In this document: positions 1 to 7,965 of the stretch, in pieces
How the letters are laid out: each line of letters starts with the position of its first letter
Position numbering within the stretch: the stretch's first letter is position 1
NCBI GenBank assembly: GCA_045133795.1
Contig: JBGUUT010000110.1
Span: 1-27,408 of the forward strand
Direction of reading: 5' to 3'
Length of the DNA stretch: 27,408 nucleotides
Origin: RGIG8597 sp045133795
Lineage (GTDB): Bacteria > Spirochaetota > GWE2-31-10
Notes under the pieces: generated by a model
Told to the model about the DNA's origin: nothing
Seen by the model: the letters and a program-made list of their open reading frames with translations, nothing else
Database searches by the model: none
Made by a program: the position numbers and the translations under genes

Positions 1-111
1 GGAAAAACCGAATGTAATGTTCCATGCTCACCGTGTCTGCAAGCCAAAACCAGTTTTGATTACAAAAAAAGAGAAATGCCCCTTAAAACCTCGTTGTTCT
101 TTGAACAATAA
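1..111 (+). CDS. C-terminal tail of an unidentified protein (truncated by window edge)
   Basis: Reading frame 1 is open from the first base to a TAA at 109-111, giving 36 residues that include a cysteine cluster (C-N-V-P-C-S-P-C) followed by a basic stretch and a hydrophobic end. The cysteine-rich tail looks more like real coding sequence than chance, but the stretch is short and I recognise no family. Glycosyltransferases of family 9 sometimes carry a Cys-rich C-terminal segment, which is one possibility and no more. It converges with the leftward gene that ends at 236. Confidence 0.35.
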   Translation, partial: GKTECNVPCSPCLQAKTSFDYKKREMPLKTSLFFEQ

Positions 112-122
112 TTAATATTTGT

Positions 123-214
123 GTCGACTTGTCGACGAATGAAACTTTAAACCAAAGAGAGTTTCTTAAACTTTGACCTAAAGTTGCATTTTAACGCCGA
201 CTATGCCGACGAAT
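123..214. repeat. Two imperfect copies of a GNCGAC-type doublet in the intergenic spacer
   Basis: Positions 123-140 read as two GTCGAC hexamers two bases apart followed by GAAT. Positions 196-214 read as two GCCGAC hexamers three bases apart followed by GAAT. Between them lies a loose inverted repeat (ACTTTA and CAAAG at 145-158, mirrored by CTTTG and TAAAGT at about 171-184). There is no clear T-tract, so this is not a standard terminator. The function is unknown and a chance origin is possible. Confidence 0.3.
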
Positions 215-235
215 TAGATTTTAACCCGGAATGAT

Positions 236-886
236 TTACTTTTGTTTTTCCAAAATAGCTTTGTAACTTTTTTCTATATCTTTTTTTATGATACCGACTC
301 TGATTTTATTGACAAAATCAAAAAAGAACAAATACAAGCCAAGTTTATTTTTGCATTCTTTTGATACAAGGTGACTTCTTATTTCTTGTTTTAGCTTTTC
401 TTCTTTTTGATAAAGTTCTTTTTTTAAAAGGAAAAACTCCGGGTTTGCCAGTGCGTCATCTATGTTGTCGGTAGTAAAATCCGGTGGGAGGTTTTCAACT
501 TGCAATAATGCACGATAATATAAATCGACATTGCAAAAGCCTAGAAAAGTTAATTCTTCAAGTGCTTTTTTAAAACGTTGTGATTTTTCTTCAGATTCGT
601 ATTTTGAAACTTTTTCAGCGAGATTTCTTAATTGGTAATGGAGTTTTATTTCAACATTTTCAATATTTGTATAGTTTTCACGCCATAATGTTACGCAGTC
701 AATAAATGTTCTTTTACCGAATTTTAAAACGAGTCTTTCTTTAAAATTGAACCCTTCGTAGTTATCGTAAGATTCTAGCAATACGTCTTTTATTCTGTTT
801 GCTATTGGTTCATTTTCCGGTAAAGTTTCGGCGTGTGTGAGAAAAATGCAAAGTATAAAAGAAATCAAAATAAAACTTCTTTTCAT
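236..886 (-). CDS. Hypothetical exported protein
   Basis: A protein of 216 residues beginning MKRSFILISF. The start at 886 is preferred over an upstream in-frame codon at 979 because it has a good Shine-Dalgarno (AAGGA, 8 bases upstream) and begins a typical signal peptide: two basic residues, a hydrophobic core at 4-16 and a T-H-A cleavage site near residue 19. The mature part is charged, mostly helical in character and rich in Lys and Glu, with a few scattered Cys residues. I recognise no domain. It is transcribed divergently from ddl across about 145 bp and converges with the gene tail at 1-111. It is probably periplasmic; no lipobox is visible. Confidence 0.7.
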   Translation of the reverse strand: MKRSFILISFILCIFLTHAETLPENEPIANRIKDVLLESYDNYEGFNFKERLVLKFGKRTFIDCVTLWRENYTNIENVEIKLHYQLRNLAEKVSKYESEEKSQRFKKALEELTFLGFCNVDLYYRALLQVENLPPDFTTDNIDDALANPEFFLLKKELYQKEEKLKQEIRSHLVSKECKNKLGLYLFFFDFVNKIRVGIIKKDIEKSYKAILEKQK

Positions 887-1030
887 TGGTAATCCTTGTT
901 TCAGTAAATATATTAATTTAGCTTCAGTTATAGCATAACAATTGATTTTTTTTATAAAATAAGTTACATACAGGCACAAAATGAACTTACTCTTTTGAGG
1001 TGTAGCTCACATTGTGGGAGATTATATAAG

Positions 1031-2173
1031 ATGAAGAAAATTGGTATTATCTATGGCGGAAAATCAGTAGAACATGAAGTTTCTATTATTACCGGACTTC
1101 AAGCGTATGAAAATTTGGATAAATCAAAGTATACGGTTGAACTTATTTATATTGATAAAGACGGAGACTGGTTCTTTGGTGAAAAGAAACTTAAAGATTT
1201 GAAAATCTACAAAAATTGGACAAAAAAATGTGCTAAACAATTTCAGCCGTCATTAAATAAAAAAGACAAAAAGAATATTCTTAATTCTCTTGATGCAGCT
1301 GTTATTGCGTGTCACGGAAACTACGGAGAAGACGGAAAATTACAAAGTTTTCTTGAGTTCCTTGATATTCCTTATACAAGCAGCGGTGTTGTCGGTTCTT
1401 CTTCCGGAATGGATAAAATTGTAATGAAGAGTATCTTTTCGGGAATTAATTTGCCGGTTCTTCCTTATATATGGTTTACACGTCATGAATGGATAGAAAA
1501 ATCAGAAGAAGTAATAAAGAAAGTTCGTTATACTCTCGATTATCCTGTTTTTGTAAAGCCTGCTAATTTAGGTTCTTCAATCGGGATTTCAATGGTAAAT
1601 GATGAAAAAGATTTGATAAATGCCATTGATGTTGCCAGCAAGTATGATTACCGAATAATAGTGGAAAAAGGTGTTGCCAATTCGGTAGAAATCAACTGTT
1701 CTGCAATTATGAAAGATAATGAAGTTTTGACGTCTGTTTTGGAAGAACCGGTAAGATGGGAAAAGTTTTTGTCGTTCGATGATAAATATATTAATGCCAA
1801 TTCAAAAACTAAGGGTATGGGCTCTATGGGACGTAAGATTCCTGCGGAAGTTACTAAAGAGCAAAAAGAACATATTGAAAATTATACAAAACAAATTTAT
1901 AAAACTATGGATTGTTGCGGTGTAGTGCGTGTCGATTATTTGATGGATGAGTCAAGAGAACATGTTTATGTTAATGAAATTAATACTATACCGGGGTCGT
2001 TTAGTTTTTATCTTTGGGAACATAATGATTTGCCTTTTGGTAAGTTGCTTGATGTTTTAATCGAAGAAGCATTAAATCAAGCTAAGTTAAGAAAGGATAA
2101 GGTCTTAAAATACGATTCAAAAATATTGGATAATCTTACTCGCAATGGTAAACAGGGCGGTTGTAAACGATAA
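1031..2173 (+). CDS. ddl: D-alanine--D-alanine ligase
   Basis: An ATP-grasp ligase of 380 residues that joins two D-alanines for the peptidoglycan stem peptide in the cytoplasm. The N-terminal signature YGGKSVEHEVSIITG is at 8-22, the glycine-rich ATP loop (PANLGSSIG) at 177-185, and the metal-binding end VNEINTIPGS at 314-323, with D302, E316 and N318 as likely Mg ligands. The start at 1031 has GGGAG ten bases upstream; an in-frame TTG at 995 would only add residues unlike the family. The omega-loop segment F-L-S-F-D-D-K-Y (246-253) has Leu where E. coli DdlB has Tyr216, and the C-terminal part (FYLWEHNDLPF) follows a variant seen in some clostridial Ddl proteins. D-Ala-D-Ala activity is likely, but the second-substrate specificity is not certain. 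A weak promoter (TTGATT at 943, TACATA at 965) may lie upstream. dapL follows 27 bp downstream. Confidence 0.93.
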   Translation: MKKIGIIYGGKSVEHEVSIITGLQAYENLDKSKYTVELIYIDKDGDWFFGEKKLKDLKIYKNWTKKCAKQFQPSLNKKDKKNILNSLDAAVIACHGNYGEDGKLQSFLEFLDIPYTSSGVVGSSSGMDKIVMKSIFSGINLPVLPYIWFTRHEWIEKSEEVIKKVRYTLDYPVFVKPANLGSSIGISMVNDEKDLINAIDVASKYDYRIIVEKGVANSVEINCSAIMKDNEVLTSVLEEPVRWEKFLSFDDKYINANSKTKGMGSMGRKIPAEVTKEQKEHIENYTKQIYKTMDCCGVVRVDYLMDESREHVYVNEINTIPGSFSFYLWEHNDLPFGKLLDVLIEEALNQAKLRKDKVLKYDSKILDNLTRNGKQGGCKR

Positions 2174-2200
2174 ATTATTTCATAAATAAAGGAGTTAGGA

Positions 2201-3424
2201 ATGATTAAATTAAATGAAAATTACAATAAATTACCGGGAAATTATTTATTTACCGAAATTGCTCGTCAGGTAAATGCTTATCAACAAGCTAATCCGGACA
2301 AAAAAGTTATTCGTCTAGGTATCGGTGATGTTACAAAACCTTTGACCGGTAAAGTAATTTCATCATTGAAAGAAGCTGTTGTAGATTTGGAAAAAACAGT
2401 TCACGGATACGGACCGGAACAAGGATATGACTTTTTACGTAACAAGATTGCTGAAAGTGATTTCCGTTCTAAAGGTCTAAATATTGCAGATGATGAAGTT
2501 TTTATTTCTACGGGAGCAAAAGAAGATACTGCAAACTTCCAAGAATTATTTTCAAGTGATATTAAGATTGCGGTTCCGGACCCTGTTTATCCTGTATATG
2601 TTGACAGTAACGTAATGGCAGGTCGCGGCGGCGTTTACAAGGACGGAAGATATACTGATTTTGTTTATCTTGAATGTAATCAAGAAAATAACTTTATCCC
2701 GGAATTACCTAAACAACCGGTAGATTTGATTTATCTTTGTTTCCCTAATAATCCTACAGGACAAGTTGCAACAAAAGATGAATTGAAAAAATGGGTAGAT
2801 TATGCAAGAGCAAATAAAGCCTTGATTTTATTTGATGCTGCGTATGAAGCTTTTATCAGAGAAGATAATATTCCTCATTCAATTTTCGAAATTGAAGGTG
2901 CAAGAGAATGTGCCGTAGAATTCAGAAGTCTTTCTAAGACTGCCGGTTTTACGGGAACACGTCTTTCATATACTGTTATTCCGAAAGAATTGATGGTTTA
3001 CGATAATGCGGGAAATACTTATGAATTGCATAAATTGTGGTTACGTCGTCAAACTACTAAGTTCAACGGAACTGCTTATTTAATCCAAAAAGGTGCAGAA
3101 GTTGTATTTACTCCGGAAGGTAAAAGTGAAATTGATGCAATAGTTAATTATTACCTTGAAAACGCTAAGATAATTAAAGAAGGTGTTACAAAGTTGGGAA
3201 TATCTTCTACAGGCGGAATCAACTCTCCTTATATTTGGTTGAAAACTCCGGCTAATCTTTCAAGTTGGGATTTTTTCCACAAATTGTTAAATGAAGTACA
3301 AATTGTAGGTACTCCGGGTGCCGGTTTCGGTTTATGCGGTGAAGGTTATTTCAGACTTTCAGCATTCGGTGAAAGAAGTAACGTAGAAGAAGCAATTGAA
3401 AGATTAGTAAAATTAAAATTTTAA
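2201..3424 (+). CDS. dapL: LL-diaminopimelate aminotransferase
   Basis: A PLP enzyme of 407 residues (fold type I, class I/II aminotransferase) that converts tetrahydrodipicolinate directly to LL-DAP, bypassing the succinylase or acetylase branches to lysine and meso-DAP. Visible landmarks are HGYGPEQGYDFLR at 68-80, the PNNPTG turn at 182-187, D212 and Y215 for cofactor contacts, the Schiff-base lysine K246 in SLSKTAGFTGTR, and R254. The length is normal for DapL. A strong Shine-Dalgarno (AGGAGTTAGG) precedes the ATG. It follows ddl with only 27 bp between them, so the two probably share a transcript that makes both stem-peptide components, and a clear terminator follows at 3441. Leptospira is known to use DapL, so a spirochaete host fits. 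Confidence 0.95.
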   Translation: MIKLNENYNKLPGNYLFTEIARQVNAYQQANPDKKVIRLGIGDVTKPLTGKVISSLKEAVVDLEKTVHGYGPEQGYDFLRNKIAESDFRSKGLNIADDEVFISTGAKEDTANFQELFSSDIKIAVPDPVYPVYVDSNVMAGRGGVYKDGRYTDFVYLECNQENNFIPELPKQPVDLIYLCFPNNPTGQVATKDELKKWVDYARANKALILFDAAYEAFIREDNIPHSIFEIEGARECAVEFRSLSKTAGFTGTRLSYTVIPKELMVYDNAGNTYELHKLWLRRQTTKFNGTAYLIQKGAEVVFTPEGKSEIDAIVNYYLENAKIIKEGVTKLGISSTGGINSPYIWLKTPANLSSWDFFHKLLNEVQIVGTPGAGFGLCGEGYFRLSAFGERSNVEEAIERLVKLKF

Positions 3425-3440
3425 TTGAATATTTTTTATG

Positions 3441-3474
3441 CACCCCGAAAGTTTTTTATTCGGGGTGTTTTTTT
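3441..3474 (+). terminator. Rho-independent terminator after dapL
   Basis: A perfect 9-bp GC-rich stem (CACCCCGAA at 3441-3449 with TTCGGGGTG at 3459-3467), a 9-base loop and a run of seven T at 3468-3474, starting 17 bases after the dapL stop codon. It separates the ddl-dapL unit from the next genes. Confidence 0.93.
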
Positions 3475-3517
3475 ATATTTTCAATAAATACAGATTTCTT
3501 CAAGGAGTAATATAGTT

Positions 3518-3976
3518 ATGAAGAAAGTTATATTTCTGATTTTTGCTATTATTTTATCCGTAATTTTAAACCAATTGATTTTGGGAAGTAACGGATTGAT
3601 TGAAGGATATAAATTAAAAAAGGAAAAAGAGGCATTACAAAATTACACGGAATACCTCAAAGATGAAAAAGCTAATTTGGAAGAATATGTTGCTTATTTG
3701 AAATCGCCGCAAACGGGTGAAAATGCCAAGAAAGAGTTAGCAAATAATTTAGGTTTTTTTGAAAATAATAAAAAAGTTCTTTTCAGAATTCGTGACAATG
3801 CTTCAAAGCGTGTGACGTTGAATATCGGTGAAAGTAATACTTATTTAAAAGAATACGTACGTGTAACATCCGAAGTCGAAAAGATTTTGAAAATGAAACA
3901 ACTTGTCAGTGCTTTGTTTTATTTGATAGTTTCGGTGTTTATTTTATTGATTGTTTTTGGAATTGAAAATGAGTGA
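3518..3976 (+). CDS. Hypothetical protein with N- and C-terminal membrane segments
   Basis: A protein of 152 residues with a strong Shine-Dalgarno (AAGGAG). A hydrophobic segment at about 3-23 follows MKK, and a second spans about 130-148, so the Lys/Glu-rich, coiled-coil-like middle (about 30-125) probably sits outside the cytoplasm, anchored at both ends. I recognise no domain. The last 8 bases overlap the start of the TsaC-like gene, so the two are likely translationally coupled; whether they are functionally linked is unknown. Confidence 0.75.
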   Translation: MKKVIFLIFAIILSVILNQLILGSNGLIEGYKLKKEKEALQNYTEYLKDEKANLEEYVAYLKSPQTGENAKKELANNLGFFENNKKVLFRIRDNASKRVTLNIGESNTYLKEYVRVTSEVEKILKMKQLVSALFYLIVSVFILLIVFGIENE

Positions 3977-4532
3977 AAAAGTTTTTGTTGATGAAAATTA
4001 TCCCATAGACAAAATAGTAAGTGTTCTTAAAAATGACGGAATTGTAATAATGCCGTCGGATACGGTTTATGGTTTTTTGTTTACTCAAAAGGCGGCAGAA
4101 AAAGTAAGAGAAATAAAAAGGCGTGATAATAAACCTTTTTTGTTTTTTATCGGTAATATAAATCAGTTGGAAGAATTGAATGTTAATTATAGACCGTTTG
4201 TAGATGTACTTGAAAAAAATTGGCCTGGACCTTTTACTTTTATTTTTGATAATTATGACGGTACTACAAGCGGAGTGAGAATGCCGGAATGGAGTGTACT
4301 TAAAGAGTTATCTGAAAAAACAGGAAAAATTCTTTATTCTACAAGTGTAAACTTTTCCGGCGAACAACCTTTAGAAAATCCGACAGAAATGGAAGAGGCT
4401 TTCGGCAATTCTGTAGATTTGTTTATTTTTGATGAAAAATACAAACCCGGCATTCCGTCCACAATAGTGCGAGTGTCTGAAAATGACGGGATAAAGATTA
4501 TTCGTGAGGGAGCGAGACAGCTTAAATTATGA
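3969..4532 (+). CDS. Threonylcarbamoyl-AMP synthase (TsaC/Sua5/YrdC family)
   Basis: A protein of 188 residues, the single-domain length typical of TsaC. These enzymes make threonylcarbamoyl-AMP from threonine, bicarbonate and ATP for the t6A37 modification of ANN-decoding tRNAs. The sequence shows the entry motif SDTVYGF (30-36), the basic KRRDNKPF (50-57) that binds the acyl-adenylate, GPFTFIF, an R-M-P turn and the STSVNFSG motif. The ATG at 3969 is preferred to an in-frame TTG at 3951 because it begins the conserved part and overlaps the upstream stop (ATGAGTGA), the usual sign of coupling. The stop overlaps the apbE start as ATGA. YciO-type paralogues share the fold, so t6A function is likely but not proven. 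Confidence 0.85.
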   Translation: MSEKVFVDENYPIDKIVSVLKNDGIVIMPSDTVYGFLFTQKAAEKVREIKRRDNKPFLFFIGNINQLEELNVNYRPFVDVLEKNWPGPFTFIFDNYDGTTSGVRMPEWSVLKELSEKTGKILYSTSVNFSGEQPLENPTEMEEAFGNSVDLFIFDEKYKPGIPSTIVRVSENDGIKIIREGARQLKL

Positions 4533-5548
4533 AAATAAAGCGTTTTGTTTGTGTACTTTTGTTGCTTTCTGTTGCATTTTCTGGTTTTTCAATAAAGAAG
4601 CACGGTAAATCAGAACTTGTAATGGGAACTGTTTTGAATATCCAATTTTTTTCGAATAAAAAAAATGCAACGCAAACTCTTAATGAAGCTTTTGAAATTG
4701 CAGAAAAGTACGATAAAGTTTTTTCTTCGAAACAGTCTTACGGTGAAATTTACAAACTTAATCAATGCGGTTTCTCTGATAATCCTTTTATTTATTTAAT
4801 GTTGCAAGAAGCTGATTTTTATCATGAAGTTACCGGCGGAAGTTTTGACTACACTCTGTTTCCGTTGATTAAGTTGTGGAATATTGAAAATGCTTTGACA
4901 GTTCCAACAGAAGAAGAAATTGCTGATGTTTTAAAAAAATGCGGAACAGATAAAATTAAATTTGAAAATAATAAAATTACTTTAAATGAAAATGCAGCTG
5001 TGGATGTAGGCGGAATTGCAAAGGGGAAAATATTGGAATTGATTTGCCAATATTTAAAATCTGAAGGCATTGATAATTTTATCATTAACGGCGGCGGCGA
5101 CATTGTGCTTTCCGGGCTGTTTAACGGCAAAAGAGAGTGGAATATTGCAATAAAAGACCCTTTTACGGAAGGAAGCGTGTCCGGATATATTCAAACGACT
5201 GATGTGACGATAGTGACGTCCGGAGATTATGAGCGTTTCTTTGTGGCAAAAGACGGCAAGCGTTATCATCATATCTTAAATCCCGATACCGGTTACCCCG
5301 CAGAAAGTGATGTTTCTTCGGTGACGGTGATTTCTCCGGATTCGGTATGTGCCGATGCTTTGTCTACTGCATTGTTTGTAATGGGAAAAGAGAAAGGCTT
5401 AGAATTTGTCAATCAGTATGAAAATGTCGAGGCAATTTTTATAGGTAGGAACGGCGTTTCATATTCTGACGGAATTTCGGAAAATGTAATTAACGGAATG
5501 CGTTATTTTGTTGTTGAAAAAAATGCAGTGACAGATGATAGTAAGTAA
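4529..5548 (+). CDS. apbE: FAD:protein FMN transferase, exported (ApbE family)
   Basis: A protein of 339 residues. ApbE enzymes covalently attach FMN from FAD to Thr or Ser of extracytoplasmic flavoproteins such as RnfG/NqrC; the Treponema pallidum relative (TP0796) also hydrolyses FAD. Visible motifs are MGTVLNIQFF at 32-41, DVGGIAKG at 159-166, NGGGD at 187-191, HHILNPDTGYP at 247-257 and the metal-binding D276/T280 in ADALSTALF. A signal peptide covers about 1-20, with no cysteine at the cleavage site, so unlike the T. pallidum protein it does not look like a lipoprotein. It is coupled to the tsaC-like gene by an ATGA overlap. No flavinylated target (RnfG or FMN-bind domain) is encoded in this window. 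Confidence 0.93.
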   Translation: MKIKRFVCVLLLLSVAFSGFSIKKHGKSELVMGTVLNIQFFSNKKNATQTLNEAFEIAEKYDKVFSSKQSYGEIYKLNQCGFSDNPFIYLMLQEADFYHEVTGGSFDYTLFPLIKLWNIENALTVPTEEEIADVLKKCGTDKIKFENNKITLNENAAVDVGGIAKGKILELICQYLKSEGIDNFIINGGGDIVLSGLFNGKREWNIAIKDPFTEGSVSGYIQTTDVTIVTSGDYERFFVAKDGKRYHHILNPDTGYPAESDVSSVTVISPDSVCADALSTALFVMGKEKGLEFVNQYENVEAIFIGRNGVSYSDGISENVINGMRYFVVEKNAVTDDSK

Positions 5549-5590
5549 TTAATGAGTAAGTTCTGAAATTTAAAATAGGTTAGATATTAT

Positions 5591-5613
5591 CTTAATTAAT
5601 ATTTTAAATTAAG
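5591..5613 (+). promoter_or_regulatory. AT-rich inverted repeat abutting the Shine-Dalgarno of the rubredoxin fusion gene
   Basis: CTTAATT at 5591-5597 is mirrored by AATTAAG at 5607-5613 with a 9-base loop; the right arm runs into the AAGGAG ribosome site (5611-5616). It could be a repressor operator or a weak hairpin that masks the ribosome site. The arms are pure AT-type sequence in an AT-rich genome, so chance is a real alternative. Confidence 0.25.
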
Positions 5614-5623
5614 GAGCTGCATT

Positions 5624-6226
5624 ATGAATATCGATGTAATGGATAAAATTACTTATGGACTTTTTGTTCTTACCGCAAAAGACGGAGAAAAGGATAACGG
5701 TTGCATTATAAATACGGCAATGCAGGTAACCGTTATGCCTAATTGCATAGTAGTAGCAGTAAATAAAGAAAGCTATACGCATGATATGATTTCAAAAACG
5801 AAAGAGTTTAATATTTCTATACTTGATGAGACATCTCAATTTGAGACTTATAAGAAGTTAGGTTTTAAAAGCGGACGAGATTTCGATAAGTTTACGGAAG
5901 TAAATTTTGCCAGAGCAAAGAACGGAATAGTTTATCTTACGAAAGAATGTAACGGCTATATTTCCGGGAAAGTTACTCAAACCGTAGATTTAGGAACTCA
6001 TACTTTGTTTGTTGCGGAAGTAACGGACGGCGAAGTTTTATCAGATAAAAGTTCTGTTACCTATGCGTATTATTATTCAAACATAAAGAAAAAAGATAAT
6101 ATTGAGTCCGGCAAAAAAGGTTTTATCTGTATTGTTTGTGGTTTTATTTATGAAGGTGAAAGTCTTCCGGCTGATTATATTTGTCCGATATGTAAACACG
6201 GTGTTGCGGATTTTAGACCTTTATAA
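5624..6226 (+). CDS. Flavin reductase domain fused to rubredoxin (high-molecular-weight rubredoxin type)
   Basis: A protein of 200 residues. Residues 1-155 form an FMN-binding split-barrel flavin reductase domain (MDKITYGLFVLTAKDG near the start, then NTAMQVTVMPN). Residues 166-200 form a short rubredoxin with C169-x2-C172 and C187-x2-C190 around an iron site. The short Cys-pair spacing is of the rubrerythrin type. Fusions of this kind (Hrb of acetogens and clostridia) pass electrons from NAD(P)H or another reductase to flavodiiron proteins or rubrerythrin for O2 and peroxide detoxification in anaerobes. A strong AAGGAG sits seven bases before the ATG. It lies 75 bp after apbE and may be transcribed separately. 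The electron donor and acceptor are not in the window. Confidence 0.88.
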   Translation: MNIDVMDKITYGLFVLTAKDGEKDNGCIINTAMQVTVMPNCIVVAVNKESYTHDMISKTKEFNISILDETSQFETYKKLGFKSGRDFDKFTEVNFARAKNGIVYLTKECNGYISGKVTQTVDLGTHTLFVAEVTDGEVLSDKSSVTYAYYYSNIKKKDNIESGKKGFICIVCGFIYEGESLPADYICPICKHGVADFRPL

Positions 6227-6243
6227 TTGAAAATTGAAATGCC

Positions 6244-6272
6244 TTGACTATTGAAAATAACTTGTGTAAGTT
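6244..6272 (+). promoter_or_regulatory. Candidate sigma-70-type promoter before the rhomboid gene
   Basis: TTGACT at 6244-6249, a 17-bp spacer, and TAAGTT at 6267-6272 preceded by TGTG. Transcription would start near 6279, only a few bases before the ATG at 6282, so the transcript would be leaderless or nearly so. The -35 and spacing are good; the -10 is only fair. Confidence 0.4.
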
Positions 6273-6281
6273 CCCGATATT

Positions 6282-6989
6282 ATGAATGAGCGTATGTCGT
6301 TAAAATCAAAAGACTTTTCAGTAGTCAAACTTATTATTATTATTAATTGTGTTTTATTTATCCCTTGGGTTTTGAATTATGTAACTCATAACAGAGTGTT
6401 GCTCGGATATGAGTTTTTGTTCGGGGCGTTAAATATCGGCTTTCCGGATGTAAGAGTTCCTTCTATCGATAATGGTTTTCAGTTTATATATCAACTTCTT
6501 ACTTCAATGTTTCTTCATGGCAATTTGGCACATTTAGTATTAAATATGTATGCTTTGTATGCTTTCGGCAGAACACTTGAAGAACGTTGGGGAAAGGGGC
6601 ACTTTTTAGCTTTTTATCTTGTTGTCGGAGTTTTGGCAAATGTGGCTTCGTATTTCTTTTTTCATTTGACAGGTGCGAAAAATGTTTCGCTTGTAGGTGC
6701 ATCCGGTGCGATTTACGGTGTCTTGTTGGCGTTTGGAGCTTATTATCCTGAAATAAAGTTACTCTTATTTTTTGTAATTCCGTTGAAAATTAAATGGTTA
6801 GTGCCATTATTTGCTTTATTCGAACTAATTATAGAAATTTCCGGGAATGCAGACGGAATTGCTCATATTACGCATTTGTTCGGTTTCTTGTTTGCATTTG
6901 TATATTGCTTGATTGTTTTTCGTTTTAATGCAATTCGTCAAATGTATTTTTCTCCTTTAATTGTTGATGATAACGAGAGATACAGATGA
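6282..6989 (+). CDS. Rhomboid-family intramembrane serine protease
   Basis: A protein of 235 residues with six or so hydrophobic helices. Rhomboids cut transmembrane substrates within the membrane using a Ser-His dyad. The first conserved helix shows HGNLAHLVLNMYALYAFG (79-96, with H79, H84 and N88), then ERWG; the nucleophile is S141 in GASGAIYG, and H198 in AHITHLFGF is the likely catalytic His. The arrangement and length match compact bacterial rhomboids. There is no convincing Shine-Dalgarno before 6282; an internal Met at 6294 is an alternative start. The stop overlaps the next start (ATGATGA). The substrate is unknown. Confidence 0.9.
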   Translation: MNERMSLKSKDFSVVKLIIIINCVLFIPWVLNYVTHNRVLLGYEFLFGALNIGFPDVRVPSIDNGFQFIYQLLTSMFLHGNLAHLVLNMYALYAFGRTLEERWGKGHFLAFYLVVGVLANVASYFFFHLTGAKNVSLVGASGAIYGVLLAFGAYYPEIKLLLFFVIPLKIKWLVPLFALFELIIEISGNADGIAHITHLFGFLFAFVYCLIVFRFNAIRQMYFSPLIVDDNERYR

Positions 6990-7960
6990 TGAACGATAAG
7001 TTTTACAGAACGTTAAATGATTATAACAAGGAAAAGTTCGGACAAAAAGTTTGGCGTTTACCGCTTGATATGGGATTGCCTTGCCCTAATCGATTAGATG
7101 GAAAACCGGGGTGTTCTTTTTGTGACGGGGTGTCATTTTTACCTGATTATTTGCAGGGCGGCGGGCTTCATTTGTATGAGTCAGGCAATTTGTGTGGGAT
7201 GAATGAACTTGATATTCAACTGGAAAAAGGGAAGGACTTTTTCGGTAATCGTTTAAATGTTTTTTTATTTTGGGGATATTTTCAAGCTAATACAAATACT
7301 TACGGCGATATAAATGAACTTTTAGAGCGTTATAAGGCTGTCTTGGATAAAGATTATATTGTCGGTATAATGATTTCCACACGTCCGGATTATATTTACG
7401 CTGAGATTTTAAAAGGTTTGCAGGAATTAGCACAGCAGTCCGGCAAAGAAATATGGTTAGAATTAGGTTTGCAAAGTGTTTTTGACGAAACTTTGGAACA
7501 TATTCACCGAGGACATTCATATTCTCAATTTTGTAGTGCGGTAGAAATGATTCATGAATTTGCACCGAGTCTGAAAGTCGGCGTTCATATGATTTTAGGT
7601 TTGCCGGGGGAATCTATTGAAATGATGATTGAAGGTAATCATCGTTTGTTTAAAGAAAATAAAATTGACGGCGTAAAATACAGAATGCTTGATTTTACCG
7701 AAGGTACTGAAATTACGGAAGAATACGCAAAATATCCGCAAAAGTTTGTGAGATTTACGGATGTTTCGTATGTAAATTTGATTTGTGATATTTTGGAGCG
7801 AACTCCTGAAGATGTTTTAGTTTTTCGTTTTGCCAATTTCAAATCTTTGATTTCGACTTCTACAGATGAAGCAAATTATACAAAAGGGACAATTTTGCGA
7901 AAAGTAGAAAAAGAATTTATGCAAAGAAATACGAAGCAGGGCAGTTATTTTAATAGCTAG
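6986..7960 (+). CDS. Radical SAM protein, YhcC/TIGR01212 type
   Basis: A protein of 324 residues. The cluster-binding cysteines are C33, C43 and C46 in CPNRLDGKPGCSFC, a C-x9-C-x2-C spacing typical of this Elp3-related family rather than the classical C-x3-C-x2-C. Further conserved-looking parts are FWGYFQANTNTY, ISTRPDYI, ELGLQSVFDETL and HMILGLPGES, all expected in the TIM-barrel core. The biochemical reaction of YhcC proteins is, to my knowledge, not established. It is translationally coupled to the rhomboid gene (overlap at 6986-6989) and converges tail to tail with the next gene, with 5 bp between the stops and no visible terminator hairpin. Confidence 0.9.
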   Translation: MMNDKFYRTLNDYNKEKFGQKVWRLPLDMGLPCPNRLDGKPGCSFCDGVSFLPDYLQGGGLHLYESGNLCGMNELDIQLEKGKDFFGNRLNVFLFWGYFQANTNTYGDINELLERYKAVLDKDYIVGIMISTRPDYIYAEILKGLQELAQQSGKEIWLELGLQSVFDETLEHIHRGHSYSQFCSAVEMIHEFAPSLKVGVHMILGLPGESIEMMIEGNHRLFKENKIDGVKYRMLDFTEGTEITEEYAKYPQKFVRFTDVSYVNLICDILERTPEDVLVFRFANFKSLISTSTDEANYTKGTILRKVEKEFMQRNTKQGSYFNS

Positions 7961-7965
7961 ATTTC

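Noticed and set aside
995..1030. In-frame TTG start that would add 12 residues to Ddl
   Set aside because: The added residues do not match the family, and the ATG at 1031 begins the conserved MKKIGIIYGG with a usable GGGAG upstream.
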